DNA from: Theocolax elegans
Taxonomy: Eukaryota; Arthropoda; Insecta; Hymenoptera; Cerocephalidae
NCBI GenBank assembly: GCA_026168455.1
Contig: CM047431.1
Span: 49,970,029-50,034,028 of the forward strand
Length of the DNA stretch: 64,000 nucleotides
Direction of reading: 5' to 3'
Shown: piece after piece, positions 1 to 14,000 of the stretch
Position numbering within the stretch: the first letter of the stretch is position 1
Layout: every line of letters begins with the position of its first letter
The notes under the pieces: model-generated
Told to the model about the DNA's origin: nothing
The model's database searches: none
The model's input: only the letters and a program-made list of their open reading frames with translations
Program-made: the position numbers and the translations under genes

Positions 1-445
1 ATTGAGGGGCTGCGTGGAATAAGGGCCTAAGTCGACTTAGGCCCTTTTCGGTAAATGAGCAATATCGATTAAATTTTTGATGTTCTATCAAATTGATAGA
101 AAAAGTAAAATTCAAAAAACATGATAAAAATGATAAAAAATGGTCTGTTTGTATTTTTTATTAATAACAAATAAAATAAATGAAATTTAATGATTTTCAT
201 AAATATTGGAACTTTTTTCTGCTTTATGCAATAAGGGCCTAAGTAGTGGATTTTATTTATTAATAACTTCTTTAACAGAGAGTCTGTAGAGTAGCAACTG
301 TGTATACTATTTGTAGAAAATGTCTACAAGTTATGTACAAAATTACAGCAATTTCTGTACGGTTGATCAAAAGTTATACATATTTGTTTGTTTTTCTCAA
401 AATAAAAATTTTAACTTAGGCCCTTATTCCACGCAGTCCCTCAAT
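1..445. mobile_element. MITE with 32-bp terminal inverted repeats
   Basis: Positions 1-32 (starting ATTGAGGGGCTGCGTGG) reappear inverted at 414-445 with one mismatch. The left arm also contains a perfect palindrome around 22-47 (AAGGGCCTAAGT then its inverse), and the motif AAGGGCCTAAGT recurs at about 234. The inside is AT-rich without a convincing ORF, so this is a non-autonomous DNA element. Its left target-site duplication lies outside the window, and the left border may extend beyond base 1. Confidence 0.7.
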
Positions 446-868
446 TCTACCCTGCTCAAGGTTGCCCGCACGAGCGAAGTGAGTAACATCACACATAAAA
501 ACACCTCCCACAATAATCTTAAACGATATTTTATAACACACAATTTAAAACAAAATTAGTATTTCGAGCGAGGTTATCACAGGCAGTTAATACTACCGTG
601 AATACTGGAAGAAAATGGAAAAATTTATGCATTGTGCTTGGAGAGACATCAGCACAATTTACTTTATTCAGATCAATTGCAGAAGCTTTCCAAATTTCAG
701 CGAGAAAATTTGAACTATGACACATTTACTAGTAATTAGGGAAATGATTTTTTTAAGTCGATACAAGATTATTCAGAGATGAAGGTCAAGAGTTAGAGGG
801 GGAGGATTGGAGGAGGGAGAACCGTTGCAGGGGGGAGGGGCAAACAACGAAAATGTTTCGAAAAAAAA
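446..868. other. Non-coding AT-rich DNA with a shared 25-bp motif
   Basis: No gene is seen. Positions 460-484 contain a GC-rich motif (core GCACGAGCGAAGTGAG) that recurs inverted at 40876-40900, so it probably belongs to a dispersed repeat. Confidence 0.4.
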
Positions 869-1234
869 TTTGACTCCGGTCGCTTAAAACTCTGAAACAA
901 AAACAGATATGCACTCAAACTCAAGTCCGGAAGAAAGCTGAGATTAAATAGAATGGATTTAAAAAAAGAAGCTCAAACATCTTGATTTGATCCAAAGCTC
1001 TGGTAGAAGTAAGAACAAGAAGATCAGTTGGCTTAAAAATCAATACATTTTTTAATTGAAAATATTCATCAAAAATCGTTAAATTCATATTTTTTTCATG
1101 ACTTTTGACTAAATCAAGACGTTTGAGCTTCTTCATTTTTAATGCAATCTACTTGATCCCAGTTTTCTTTTGGACTTGAGTTTGAGTGCATACCTATTTT
1201 TTCGTGTTAGAGTTACAAACAATTAAAGTCAAGG
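869..1234. mobile_element. Foldback element
   Basis: The left arm (about 869-1000, with GCACTCAAACTCAAGTCC) is inverted at about 1095-1234 (GGACTTGAGTTTGAGTGC). Order and wording of the arms resemble the foldbacks near 10.8, 13.1, 20.3 and 58.5 kb. No ORF is supported. Confidence 0.6.
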
Positions 1235-1935
1235 CCATTTTCTGCTAGTAGACAAAAAATGTGAGAGAATGCCGCCAAGAACGTCCAAAAATATGAAAAA
1301 CTCTCTAAGATACAATTTTTTGAAAATGAACCAAAAATAGGCCATTATTGAAAGTTCAAAAAATTCTAAGGACCGCCATTTAGAATTTTGGGGCCTAAAA
1401 TTTTGGAAATTGACGTTTTTGGTAAGTACTAACATATAACAAATCGGCGGCAAAATTGGCGTTTTCTGCGGTACACTGAATCTGTCGCTTCGGCTGGAAT
1501 GACCCATATATTTTAGCATCATTTAAAAAAAAGAAACAGGATAAAATTCGTTTTTTAAGTACCTGATTAAGTCATAAACAAAATTTCAAAGGTGTGCTTC
1601 CAAAATATCTAATTTTACACTTTTTAAGTTGGAAAAGTCAAAAGTTTCGGGGATTTGCCCATATATTGACAACTGTAATATTATTTTTCATTTCGTAAAA
1701 ATGAAATATTATTTAAAGCCTCGAGTATTGTTCAAGGAATTTTTTCGGGTATTTGCGTTAAAAAAATTACTCGATTTCTTGTTTAAACAATTTTTTGGAC
1801 TTGTAAACATCACCTTGCTTTTCAACATTTTTATATTTATTAATTAATGTATTTAAAACTATTTTATCTTTTACTTAATTACTATATACGATTCTTCACG
1901 CAATAACTCAAGGTACGTACAATTAAAGCTTGAAA

Positions 1936-1981
<46 letters not shown>

Positions 1982-3959
1982 AGCCTACATGTTGGCTTTT
2001 ATTGATTAATGTAAGGAGCTGATCAGCTCGTAAAAATTTAAATAAATAAATAAATAAATATATACATGTTTTTTACTATTACAATGCTTTTTTACGAAGA
2101 TTAATGTAATTGATTTTTCACTTACTTGAAAGCTTGTAAATTTTGGCATAAATGTAAGCTTATAGTACAAAAATCTAAAAATCATGAAAAAACATTTAAG
2201 ATAATGTTAAAATGTAACTTTTCACAAATTATGCATTCAAAAAATAAAATTTACGACCTAAAACGTATAATAAAGGAAAATCATTTTTTCACATCTTATT
2301 TTTTTACTTAAAAGGATAATGAAGACTTGAAATTTTTGCAGTAAAAATGTTTGATATTTCCAGTGTTCGCAATTTTTTCAACAAACAATCTTGATAAATT
2401 TTTAAGCTACGAATTTTTCAATAAAGTTACCTATTTTTGCAATAACTCAAAAACAAATAAAAATAAATGAACAAACCTTGAACAAGCAGATAAATAAATT
2501 TATGCTCTACAAATCTCCATTTTATAGACACAGCTACTTTAACGGTAACATTGAGAAAAATCCGAAAACGAATTTTTAAAAACCAGAAATCGACTTTAAC
2601 TTACAAGCATTTACTACTACACACACATATCCACACAGCAGTTAAAAAAACGCATTTTTTGACTCTCAAATACAAACATTTACTAATATATACTGCTAAC
2701 TTTGCATCAAATACGTTTAAAGTCTATTAAAATAATTCGTCAGCATGTGAGTATAAATACTTGTAAATTCATTTAAAAGATATTACTGATTAACACACCT
2801 ACTCTTTAGTTACTCTTACACACTGATAAACAAATTAAATTTCATCAAATCTGATTCAATCTCATTAAATTTAATTTTAAAGTAATTACAAATAAGTTCA
2901 AATAATAAAGTATTTTACAGTTAGATTCTCTTACACAGTTTATTCATCTCATTAACTCTCATTGAAACATTTAATGTCTTTTAAAATGGTTTTATTAGAA
3001 TTTAATAGAGTTTATAATGCATTTACATGGACAAAAACAATAAAAGATTCTTATTGCATAAGAATTTATCAGTTTTTAACAGTTGTTTTCAAAAGGGTAT
3101 ATATTTATACATAAATTTCGCGCATGAACCTAATTAGAAAAATTAAATGAATTTTTACGATAGATCTGAATGTTTTCGTTTGAAACCTAAATTAATTTTA
3201 ATCTGATTTAAAAGGTTAGTATTAGTAGGGTTTTTATCATAAAATTACCCATAACGTTTTTTAACTTAGCGCCTAGTTTGGCTTGAATTTTAATCGTTAC
3301 ATCGTCATCCTTTTTCACACCTAGCGGACCGTGTTGGATAATTAAAAATAATTAATACATTTATAAATTTTAAAAATAATTAAAATGTTTACCACGAGAT
3401 GTCGACAACTCCTTATTATCGCGTGCGACCTCGTCATTACATTTTGCGCACGCTCGGTGTTCCCGAGATACATAATGTGTGTACAATAGTATCAGTATAA
3501 TGCATGTATACACACACAAAAATATATATATATGTCATACATCGTTGTAAAAAGTAAGATTCGTGAAGTACCATCGGTTCTTCATGATTTTGCGCGAATT
3601 TTTTACAACTTTCCATGGAGGAATCACATAAGTGACAGATGATTAGATTTATCGTACATCGATTTTACAACGCGTTACCTATCACTCGATCATCTGTTCA
3701 CGGGTAAGTTATTTTTCATTGCGCATCTCGTGTACGCGTTCGTTTACTTCGATATATTTGATATTATTTAGTTTTTTCATTAATTCAATATTATTTGATT
3801 TTTTTTTTGTTCTTCCTGCTTTTGCTCGAGACTTTTATCACTCCGTACAACGATAGAGAACGTCTAACCTTCGTGAACATTTAAATTTTTATTTCATTTT
3901 ATTAGTTTTTATCAAAGATATGCTCTACTTGTTTTACATTGTTTTTTTACACGCGTACA

Positions 3960-3962
<3 letters not shown>
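1235..3962. other. Gene-free AT-rich stretch
   Basis: Only short random ORFs, a (TA)n run at 1939-1977 and an AT-rich tetranucleotide run near 2040. I see no gene, RNA or structured repeat that I can support. Confidence 0.5.
1939..1977. repeat. (TA)n microsatellite
   Basis: About 19 uninterrupted TA units. Confidence 0.95.

Positions 3963-3990
<28 letters not shown>
3963..3990. repeat. (CA)n microsatellite
   Basis: Fourteen uninterrupted AC units. Confidence 0.95.
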
Positions 3991-3993
<3 letters not shown>

Positions 3994-4039
3994 CAGCATT
4001 CCATGTGAAATCAGCAGATGAAAATTTAAAAATTATTAA

Positions 4040-4279
4040 TTATATGATAAATGAATTCATTGATCTTTACAAGCCAAAGAAACATTCCTCACATCTCAAG
4101 TAAGGCGGACTGTATTAATACCAGCCACTTTATAAACCTCACAGGATGTCTTAGTCTTTTTTCAAACACTCATCCTGTGAGGTTTATAAAGTGGCTGGTA
4201 TTAATACAGTCCGCCTTACTTGAGATGTGAGGAATGTTTCTTTGGCTTGTAAAGATCAATGAATTCATTTATCATATAA
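4040..4279. repeat. Perfect 109-bp inverted repeat with 22-nt loop
   Basis: Arm 4040-4148 is the exact reverse complement of arm 4171-4279, base for base over 109 positions, with only a 22-nt spacer (4149-4170). The arms are less AT-rich than the surroundings. Such perfection means that the inversion is very young, under selection for pairing (a hairpin RNA), or an assembly or foldback-read artefact. No ORF spans it. Confidence 0.9.
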
Positions 4280-7200
4280 CTTATAGTGTAAGAAAGCAAT
4301 GAATTCACGAATTTTTCTAATAGTTGGGAAATTCAAATTTTAAAAATTATTAATATTGTGCTAAACAACTCTTTTTTGAACCTAGAATATATAAACAAAT
4401 TTTTAGATGCTTTACTTAGGTAGGTCAAAATTTATGTACCAGAAAACAGATATTTTGCTGTTTTGCACTTATATAACCAATTTTCATAACTTTATATCTC
4501 ACTTTTAAGATTGGAAATTGCATCAAGATTTCAATGTAATTTTAATTATAACCATTAATTGAATATTATTGCACTTTTACTCACCTTGACTCACTAAAAA
4601 ATCATATATATTGATTTTTGACATTGTTCGATACATTTCATCTGAAAAAAATCGTAGATACTATTAATTACATCTACTTTGTCTGTACGAAGCGGATTAG
4701 TGGCATAACTAATAGGATAAAAGATATACACTTTTTTTCTGGGAAACTAACTACTGTCACGTCTCCGAGAGTAGCGAGCAAAATTTTTGAGAGCAGAGTT
4801 TCAGGATATAATGTGGGATTGTAAATCAATAATCATGCATTATTTATTTCAATTAATTTTCACAAATTGATACTATTACTACGCAGTACAGAAGGTGTAT
4901 CCAGGGTTTAACGGTGGTCGAGTAGACAACAGAATTATTTGTACAATAATAAACTAAGATGAACCTTGTATTTATTGAATCTTGTAATATTAGTGTACAA
5001 AAGTTAAGAAAAACGAATATAAAAATGTCGTGCCTCGTGCTATAACCGCTCTAGTCGAGCTCCGCGCAGCAAGTTGCCGATTTTTCGATCGAAGCGCCTC
5101 ACATCCACGACAGTACCGATCGTACATTATGCCCCTCTCCTTTTCGCACATACGCTTCACACACAACCAAAATACGTACAGTCACGCTAGTTTTAACACA
5201 AATGATTTTAGCGGAATAAGAGTCAATAAAATTATTTATTAACAAATGTGTGTAGTATAAATAATTAAATAAATTTGTTAACATAAATATTTTGTTCTTG
5301 TTTTAAACAAATATATAAATAAATTCTCTTGGATTTTAATGAACACCACATACATAGAAACACATTTTTACAAACAATTACGTAAAATTATTTAAGTTTA
5401 TAGATGGATCCTATGCAAGATATCAAGATGCACAATTCAGTGCACATGGAAAAAATTACATTTTAAAAATAAAAAACAATACACATGTAAATGTATTATT
5501 AGAAAAGAAAAAAGATGAAACGGCAGTGAACAATAATTTGCAAAAATTTGACACACTACAGAATTGTAAAATGAATGATAAATTTTGTAAGTAATTAAGT
5601 ATATATTTATAACATTGATTGTTGAAAATTTATCGTTCTTCTCGAGTCAAATGAGAAAAGGTAGGGTGAAAAAATTTTAACACATTTTTTACCTTTTCGT
5701 AACGTTTCGGTGGTCAATACCACCCTTCTCAAACTGTGTAAAGATTTTATTTGTAAATAAAAGTGCATACTCGGATAAAACTAAAAAAATAAGAAAAAGG
5801 AAATTATATTATATTTTAAATTTTTGACTCTAAAAATTCTAAAGACTCTAATAATCTGAAATTATATTATACCTCCTAAAATAAACACTCTCATATGTAT
5901 GTAAAAATTTCGTCGCAAGTCGATTTAAATCTCCGCTTCTTTTTCCACATTGATAACAATGAAACGTCAAAATAGATGTTTATATGACATAAATTTTCTA
6001 TAATACATGAAACATATACAAATCGCACCTACTTATATAGTAATGAATCGGGAGCGAGTAATTCTTTCCGTTGATGACGCACAGGTTTGTATACAATATT
6101 ATCGGCTGATTTAACGAGTTTCCATTTTAAATATAATATGCGAATACTATTTAATTTAATTGAGTCTTGTTTGTTTATTGAATTTTTCTGTAAATTAATA
6201 TGCACCATTTCAGATGCCAATTTTTTTTCAAATATAAGTCACTTGATTGCCAGCGCAACTTCTGTCGCATGTTCAATAACTTGATTGAAATACAATAGTT
6301 TATTGCTGTTTTTTTTGTCAATTTCGATAGTTTAACGCTTGTTCTATAGTTAATGTAAGTATCAGCTCTAAATATAATAAACAAAGTCACAGTATTTGCT
6401 TAAAAAAAGTTTATCTTAGCTTCAGAGCATCGTAGAGCAATAAATCTCGGCCTAAAATTTGTAAAAAAAATCATAACAATCATATAATTCTAAAAGTAAA
6501 GTATTTAGTTCAATCATTTTCTTTCTAATCATATAATTGGTTTATAAATGCAACTAAAACAAATTTTCCACTTAAAATTAATTATTAAAACTACTTAATT
6601 AAGTCATTTTTAAACCATTTAATTACAGTTACAAATTCTAAATTTCCTTTATTGTACATTATAGTGCAACTCTTTACGAATAAAATGAGCTGCGATAGAA
6701 ATCTCTACAATGTCTGTAGAATAGAGAAATTAGATTTTTGTAAACGTCTTTTTAATTAACAAATTACACGAAAAGTTATTAATATTTAAGGCTGAAATCT
6801 TTACCACTTATTAAGTACCCAAAGACCTTCAATAAAAACCGCAATTCGATTTTTTAGAAACTAAAATAACTTAATTATATAAAATGTTAAAAACCGCTGA
6901 AAATCGCGGTTTTTTGCGCATTTTGCAAGTAAACAAATTATTGAAATTCAATCCAGTTAGGCTCATTTTGTAGATATTTGTAATACCTATAAATGTCCAT
7001 TTTCATTATTTTTCGCTATTCTTAACGGTTTAATAGTTATATGCAAAAAAACCGGTTTCTCGTACATTCATTCATTATTTAAACAACGACCGCGCTGATC
7101 GTAATCGTCGCTAATTTCGTATACCATACTATCCTGACAACCTCTCCGACAATATATTTTCTGCAGAAAAACTGCCTCTTAACGTTTTGTTTTAAAAACA

Positions 7201-7536
7201 GTATTTGAGTTTAATTAGCCTGGACTACTTGGAAAAAAAACTAAAATCGAAATATCTTTGAATTTCTTATTATTATATATGTAACGCAAAATCTTCGTAT
7301 ACTGCACGGTAACGTTTAACATTGCAAACAGATGCAGCTATAGAAACGTATCCCATAATAAGACTGTACTATTCGAGTTGTAAAATTTAAAATCCCCGGA
7401 AACGATTATTAAACGTAGTATGTACGAAAAGAAAAAATCGTGAGCCGCGGTGACGTTTCACCCTCGTATCAATGTAAATAATCTATAAAAAAGGAAACTC
7501 GAGAATCGCTATAAGTTTGAAACGCGTAAATACGGG
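4280..7536. other. Gene-free AT-rich stretch upstream of the receptor gene
   Basis: Short unsupported ORFs only. The one structured item is the hammerhead-like hairpin at 5704-5733. From about 7070 base composition becomes less AT-rich towards the receptor promoter. Confidence 0.45.
5704..5733 (-). other. Hammerhead-like hairpin motif (degenerate)
   Basis: On the minus strand a TTGAGAAG sequence is followed by GGTGGT, a 4-nt loop, ACCACC and GAAACGTT. This mimics the hammerhead layout CUGANGA, stem II, GAAAC, but the first core block departs from consensus. A better copy is at 25728-25757. Such motifs are known from Penelope-like elements. No reverse transcriptase ORF is seen beside it. Confidence 0.3.
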
Positions 7537-7544
7537 TATAAAAG
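7537..7544 (+). promoter_or_regulatory. Candidate TATA box of the odorant receptor gene
   Basis: TATAAAAG, with an ACAGTGA initiator-like sequence about 25 bases downstream. It lies about 510 bp before the receptor ATG, implying a 5' leader of about 490 nt if no leader intron exists. The assignment is inferred from position only. Confidence 0.35.
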
Positions 7545-8051
7545 ACACTTGTCGTAATTTAACAGTGACAACTGCAATTTAACGATCGATATATTATACG
7601 AGGTCTCCGACGCGCGCAAACGAGATGAAGCGTTAATCAACGTCGCATAATTTAGGGATTCTTATTTAAATAATCTATTATATACCTCGTACATTTTCTC
7701 TATCCATCGATATAGGGAAGAAACATTTTTACCTTTAATTACTAGATATCTATAGAGTTTAACTAGCGTGTGCCTAGATTATAACCGCGGGAAGGAACAG
7801 TTTTACATTTACCTTTTTTTCTTTCTCTGTATAACCGTTTGTCATTTCTACGGTTCTCGGAGTCAGTATCGCTAGCCGGTTATTTGCAACGAAGTATCTT
7901 TTATATAATGTATATATACATCTATATGCGTGTACGAGGTGCTCGTACGTTTTATTACACACTCGGTTGCGGATAATGAAAAATCTTTCGTTTGTTACTT
8001 TTCACTTTTAGTCCGATCGTATATTAATTTGTGTGAGGAAGTACGCGAGTC

Positions 8052-11000
8052 ATGAGATACGACGAATATGGAATTAGAATCGAAAGAACTGAATCCGCGA
8101 TCAGCAAAAAATACGACGAATGCATTATGATGAATCGGGTTGCTTTAGGTATCATCGGTATTTGGCCACTTCCTAACGACGCGTCCAAATCGCGCATTTT
8201 AATCAGGTCCCTTCATTTGGGGATCATTTACATTTTCATCGGGTCGTTGGTCTTATTTCAGTGGTTCGATATCTACACGTTATGGGGTGACATCGACGCC
8301 AACACCGAGACTTTCATGTCTAATATTTTTGTATTTGCCGTCGTCGTCAAAATCACGAATTTTTTGATATTCGTCGAAGCGTTCAAGGTTTGTAAATTTA
8401 CGTTGTGTTATCATATATGGTTGTACTTTCATCGTCTATCAGGTAAACTCGATGTGATTAAATTCCTTTAGACGAGAAATTTCTACTTTTTCCTTTTCAA
8501 CACTCAGATTACAGGGATCTGTTGTTTGAAAATTTTAAAATTGTCATTTTGTTATGGACACAAGAGTCTAAACAAATTTGCATACGGAAAAAATCCATAG
8601 AACGAGTTTTTCGAAGTTTTTAATTCAAAATTAATTAACAATAAATAAGAACTTGTCCACAACAACGATTAAATATAAACTCAAGTTTTTCAATTAACTC
8701 TATATAAGAATCTCAATCGGTCTTAATTTATAAATGAAAATTAGTAGACTATATTGAAAGCAAGGAGAAAGGTTTACAATCAAACTTTTTGAAAAATAAT
8801 AAATCTATCGTTAAATCGAAAATAACTAGTGTTTTCAAATCATAAGAATTTTTCTTTATCAATTCCAAAAATGCGTTTCAAATCAATGTTAAAATTAAAA
8901 AAACTTAAAAAGAAAACTCAAAAGCATCTGACTTAAAGATCAAATTATACAATTTATTAAAAGGATGTCGGACTCAGAAAATATACATTTCTTATATTTT
9001 TTTATAAACAAAAATGATAATTTTTGGACCTTCGTGTGTGCTTTAAATATTCGCCCACAAAAATTTTCAAATGTTTAAATTGCTAATTAGCATGTTATAT
9101 TTGGGCTTAAAGTTTATATTACATTTCCTCAAAATTATCGACCAAAAATTTGTTGTTCGGTATGAAGTAGTTTAAAATTTTAATTTTATATTTCAAATAT
9201 AATTTTTTAATTGAAAGATGTTATAGATCCCTGTATATAATTTGAGTCCGACATCCCGTTAATTAAAAAATTCTGAACAAAATTCAAATATATTACTTTA
9301 ATTAAATACAACAATCTGACAGAAAGAGTTTTTTCATAAAAAAAATGCATCGTCTATTATCACGTGAAGTGATTGTACATCCAGATACATGGAGAGCGTT
9401 TTAGATGCGGGAAGCCGATCTTTACCAAACTCTAGGATATCTTTCCTACAATAAAAGTTTTCAGAAAACCATAATTATTTTTCTCTCATGCTTCGTTTAA
9501 GGTGGTATTACATCTATAGAATGTGATTCAGTAAGTGATCTGTAGCATAAAAAATAATGTTAGTTTAATTCAATATATTTTAAGTAAAATATGAAAATAC
9601 ATATTTGATTTTCTTTAAAATTATGCCTCACAGGGATCTCAGAATCCATTAAAATCATAATTATGGTTATTTAAAAGAACCAGCCAGTATTAAAACTAAA
9701 AAAAATGCTATTCAATATTAACAATTAATCATTTTTTTCATAACAATTGAAAACATTTGTTAATTTTTTTAATAAATTATATTATTATTAACTTTATTTA
9801 AAATTTTTTGGCCAATTTATTTCACATGACTATTTTAATCTGATTTTTTTTTCATAATGGACTTACCAGAGGATATTTCAGGAAACATTTCATCGAATAA
9901 GCTGAAATTTTAACAGTAACTATAAAACATCATTTTAATCTACTTGAATAAAGCAGAATTAAAAAATATTGTATAGTTTAAAAAAATAATTTTTAAAATT
10001 ATTGCAAAATATTATAAAATTATGTAAAAATCAGGTAAATTATCTTTTTAAATAAATATTTTGAGTGGTTTTAGTAATTCTGCTTCATTCAAGTAGATTA
10101 AAATCATGTTCAAAAGTTACTGATAAAATTTCAGCCTAATCGATGAAGTGGTTCCTAAGATATCCTACGGTAAGTCGATTATGGTAAAAAATCAGAGTAC
10201 AGAGTCTCATAATTAATTTAAATAGTTATGTGGCATATACAACTTGACCAAAAAAATTTAAATAAAAGTTATTAATAATATAATTTGTTTAAAAAATTAA
10301 GAAATGTTTTCAATCGTTATGTTAAAAATTATTAATTGTTAATATTGAATAGCTTTTTTTAATTTTTACACTGGCTGGTCGTTAGGTTTGGCGTAACTTA
10401 CAGCCTTGAAGTGGTGGATGAATTTTCTCAACCGACGGCTCAAAATGTGTGTTCTTACACTATTTCTGGGCCGAAGCTATTTATATAATTGTAGTATTAT
10501 TTAAAATTTCATTAGAAGCTATAAACTGTCAAAATTTACAAAATTCAAGATTTTCAATTGCTTTTTATGGCTCCACTTCAAGGTTGTAAGTTACGCCAAA
10601 ACTAAAATATTTAAATAACCATAAATATGATTTAAACGGCTTCTGAGATCCCAGTGTGGGAATATTTTGAAGGAAATCAAATATATTTTCATATGTTTCT
10701 TAAAATATGTATTTAAACTAACATTATTTTTTATGTTAATTTATTGTATTACAATTTCTAGCTATAACACGGTATAAGTTGTGGACAAAGCAAATTTTGT
10801 AAAAAAGGGTTTCCCACTTTGGTTGCTTATAACTTGGAAAGAAATAAAAATTGTATAGATATTCAAATCAAAAACTACAAGAAAGCTGAAATCAACTAGA
10901 TACGATTAAATAAAAGCTCAAATCAATTATTTTGCTACAAGTTATGGAATAATAAGAAATTGAAGCAATTTTATAATGGAAACTTTGTATAGTAAAAATT

Positions 11001-14000
11001 TATTGATTTTTTGTCCAAAATTTCTAATCTATACGTAATTTCAGATTTCTTATTTGTGTTTTTATGTAATTTTATATAATTTGTAGTTTTTATTTCAAGT
11101 ATCCATCTTTATTTGTTTCCTATAGTTATAAGCTATTAAAGAAAAAATCTGCTTCTAAAATTTACTTTAATCGCCTATAATACCAGCGTAAAACGAAGTA
11201 TGGGCGAAAAATAACTTCGGTTTTCTTAATTGTTTCATAGTATAAAACAAATCCTAAAATTTGGATAATATCGATTCTCGCATTTGAGAAATTCTCTTTG
11301 TCAGTATTATGTACCAAATCAACAGGATATTTTACGTACGATGCGGTGCAATTGGATCGAAATAATGGTCTCGAAAAATTCGAGGGAACAGCAAGATATA
11401 ATGTATGAATCATCGATAAAGGCACGAGATCACAGTACCGCATTCGCTTTCTTTATCTCCATTGCGGGTTTTATGTACGTGATCATGTCGTTCATTAGCC
11501 AAACGGAAGGTCCTGTCAAAAGAGATCGAAGATACCCATTTTTCGGTCGATATTACATCGATCGAGATTCGGACTTTGTTTACGGTGTATGTTACCTCAG
11601 TCAAGTAAGATAGTCCCTACACGTAACTTATTCTGAAATCAAATGAACGCAATAAATAATTTGAATGAACTAATCGACAGATAATCTCGTGCACGTTTGT
11701 CGCTATAGCCAATTACGCGACGGACACGATGTTCATCGTTTGCGTGTATCACATTTGCGCTCAGCTCCGGATACTTCAGCTCGACTTTAAAGCACTTGGT
11801 AGCGAAGGCTTTACGGATAAATACAGATTGGTCAAGCTCATACAAAGACATCAAGTAGAAATTAGGTATGACGATACATCATTGCTTTTTTCTTTTTTCC
11901 TTCGAACCGATATAATTTTACAAATCATATTCCTCGATTCGTAACATAAAACTGTCGTGATACGCGAATGCTTAAGGGGATGTTGGACCCTAAAAAGGGT
12001 ATGTGTTAATGTAAAATGGGTTATTATTTTCAAAATTCCGGCAAGGTTCTTGTATTTGCTATAAACAAAATATATGATTTTTTTTAGATTTTTCAATTGT
12101 TTGTATTATTGTAATTTTTGAGTTGGACATAGTACTTATTAAATTACCGATCAAATTTTGTTTAATTAAAGTTAATGAAAAAAATTATTTTTTTTTAAAA
12201 AAGTCGCAACTTTAAGCCTTTTGTTATGTTCCAAAGTATCTTCATGAATTTTTTTAAAATTTTTAGTCTCAAATTATAAATATAATTCTTGAGTTGAAAA
12301 AGGTAGATCCCTGCAATTTGGGTCCGACATGTCCTTAAGTTATTTTTGTTCGTTAAACGGATCCCGAATTTCAAATTTTACCCACTTTACCCTATCGACA
12401 ATAACATATCGTACAATCTTGGAGATAATTAAAAAAGGGCATTGATTTTTCAAATAATAGTTATATATGTGCTATTGTAAATTAGGCGTTTATTCCCACA
12501 AATGCAATTTGGTGCTTAATTAAAGCTCAGATAGTAGTTCATCCAAGGGAACCTAAACGCCTTTCACTCCGGAAATGTACAGAACACTTTTCACCCACAT
12601 CGTCGTGGATAAGGTCACTTTATTTCACAGCAACGACAATTCAATATTTTTTCACCTTGTAATATTAATTATAATATTAATTGTAATAAGTAATTTTCAA
12701 AGTCAAGTGCGCTTACAGAATTTCGCCGAATTTACGTGCTTTGACTGTAAAAAAAATACGTACAAAAACCAATTTTGGGTCTAAAATATATAAAAAAAAT
12801 TTTGTTTTATATTGCATATTGTTTTAAATCTGTTTACATAACAAAAATACGGAAGAAATACATTTTTTTATAAAAAAAATCATTTTCGATAAAATTTGAT
12901 TGTAAACATGAGAAAAAAAATTTTAATAAATACTAGATGTACTACGACTTAGCACTAAACATTTTATTAAATTCATGATAACGGGAAAAATTTATTAATG
13001 ATTAAGAAGCATACTTGTACAGCTCACACGGGGACCCTCAACAGATTGTGCCCAGCTTGTAGGGTACGTTTTCTAATATAAAAATATGAAATAAAACCAG
13101 AACCGCAGACTTTAACAATCGTTTTTTTTTAAATTTTACGCTGTTAAAGCAACATTTACAAAAAAAGAAGTTTTTTATCAAATATTAGTACTCAAACAAA
13201 ACTTTAATAAAAAACTGAAATAAAATAGATATATAATTTAAAAAAATACGGTCAAATCTGTTAAAATGGAGCAAAGTTATAGCCGAATTAAGAATTAGAA
13301 GAAATTTTTAAAAAATTGGACACTACAAATTTTAATGATTTTTTTAAACTAAATTTCTTCAAATTCTTAATTCGGCTATAGCTTTGATCCATTCTAACGG
13401 ATTTAAGCGTTTTTTATTTTTAAATTATATTTATTTAATCTCAGCTTTCCATTTAACTTTGGTTTGAGTATTAATATTAGATAGTTTAGAAGTTACAAGC
13501 ATTTAAAGTAAATAAGCGTTTTTTTTGTAAATGTAGCGTATAACTTTTAAAAAACGATTGTTAGAGTCTGGCGGCTCTGGCTTTCTTCATATTTTTATAT
13601 AAAAAAATATCGTACAAGCTGGGTACGGTAAAAAGCTTTTTTACGTGCTGAACTTTATACTGAGTAATAGTAGCTTTTATTAATAGATACAAATTAAGAA
13701 AAATAAATTACGACTCTAAAAAAAGGATTGAAATTTGAATTAGGCAATAGATTGGAATATAACATATATAAACTAAGAAAACCGGTTTATCTTGTATAAA
13801 CTGAAGACTTTTTAAACTAAATTCTTCAAATTCTTAATTCGGCTATAGCTTTGATCCATTTCTAACGGATTAAGCGTTTTTTATTTTTAAATTATATTTA
13901 TTTAATCTCAGCTTTCCATTTAACTTTGGTTTGAGTATTAATATTAGATAGTTAGAAGTTACAAGCATTTAAAGTAAATAAGCGTTTTTTTTGTAAATGT

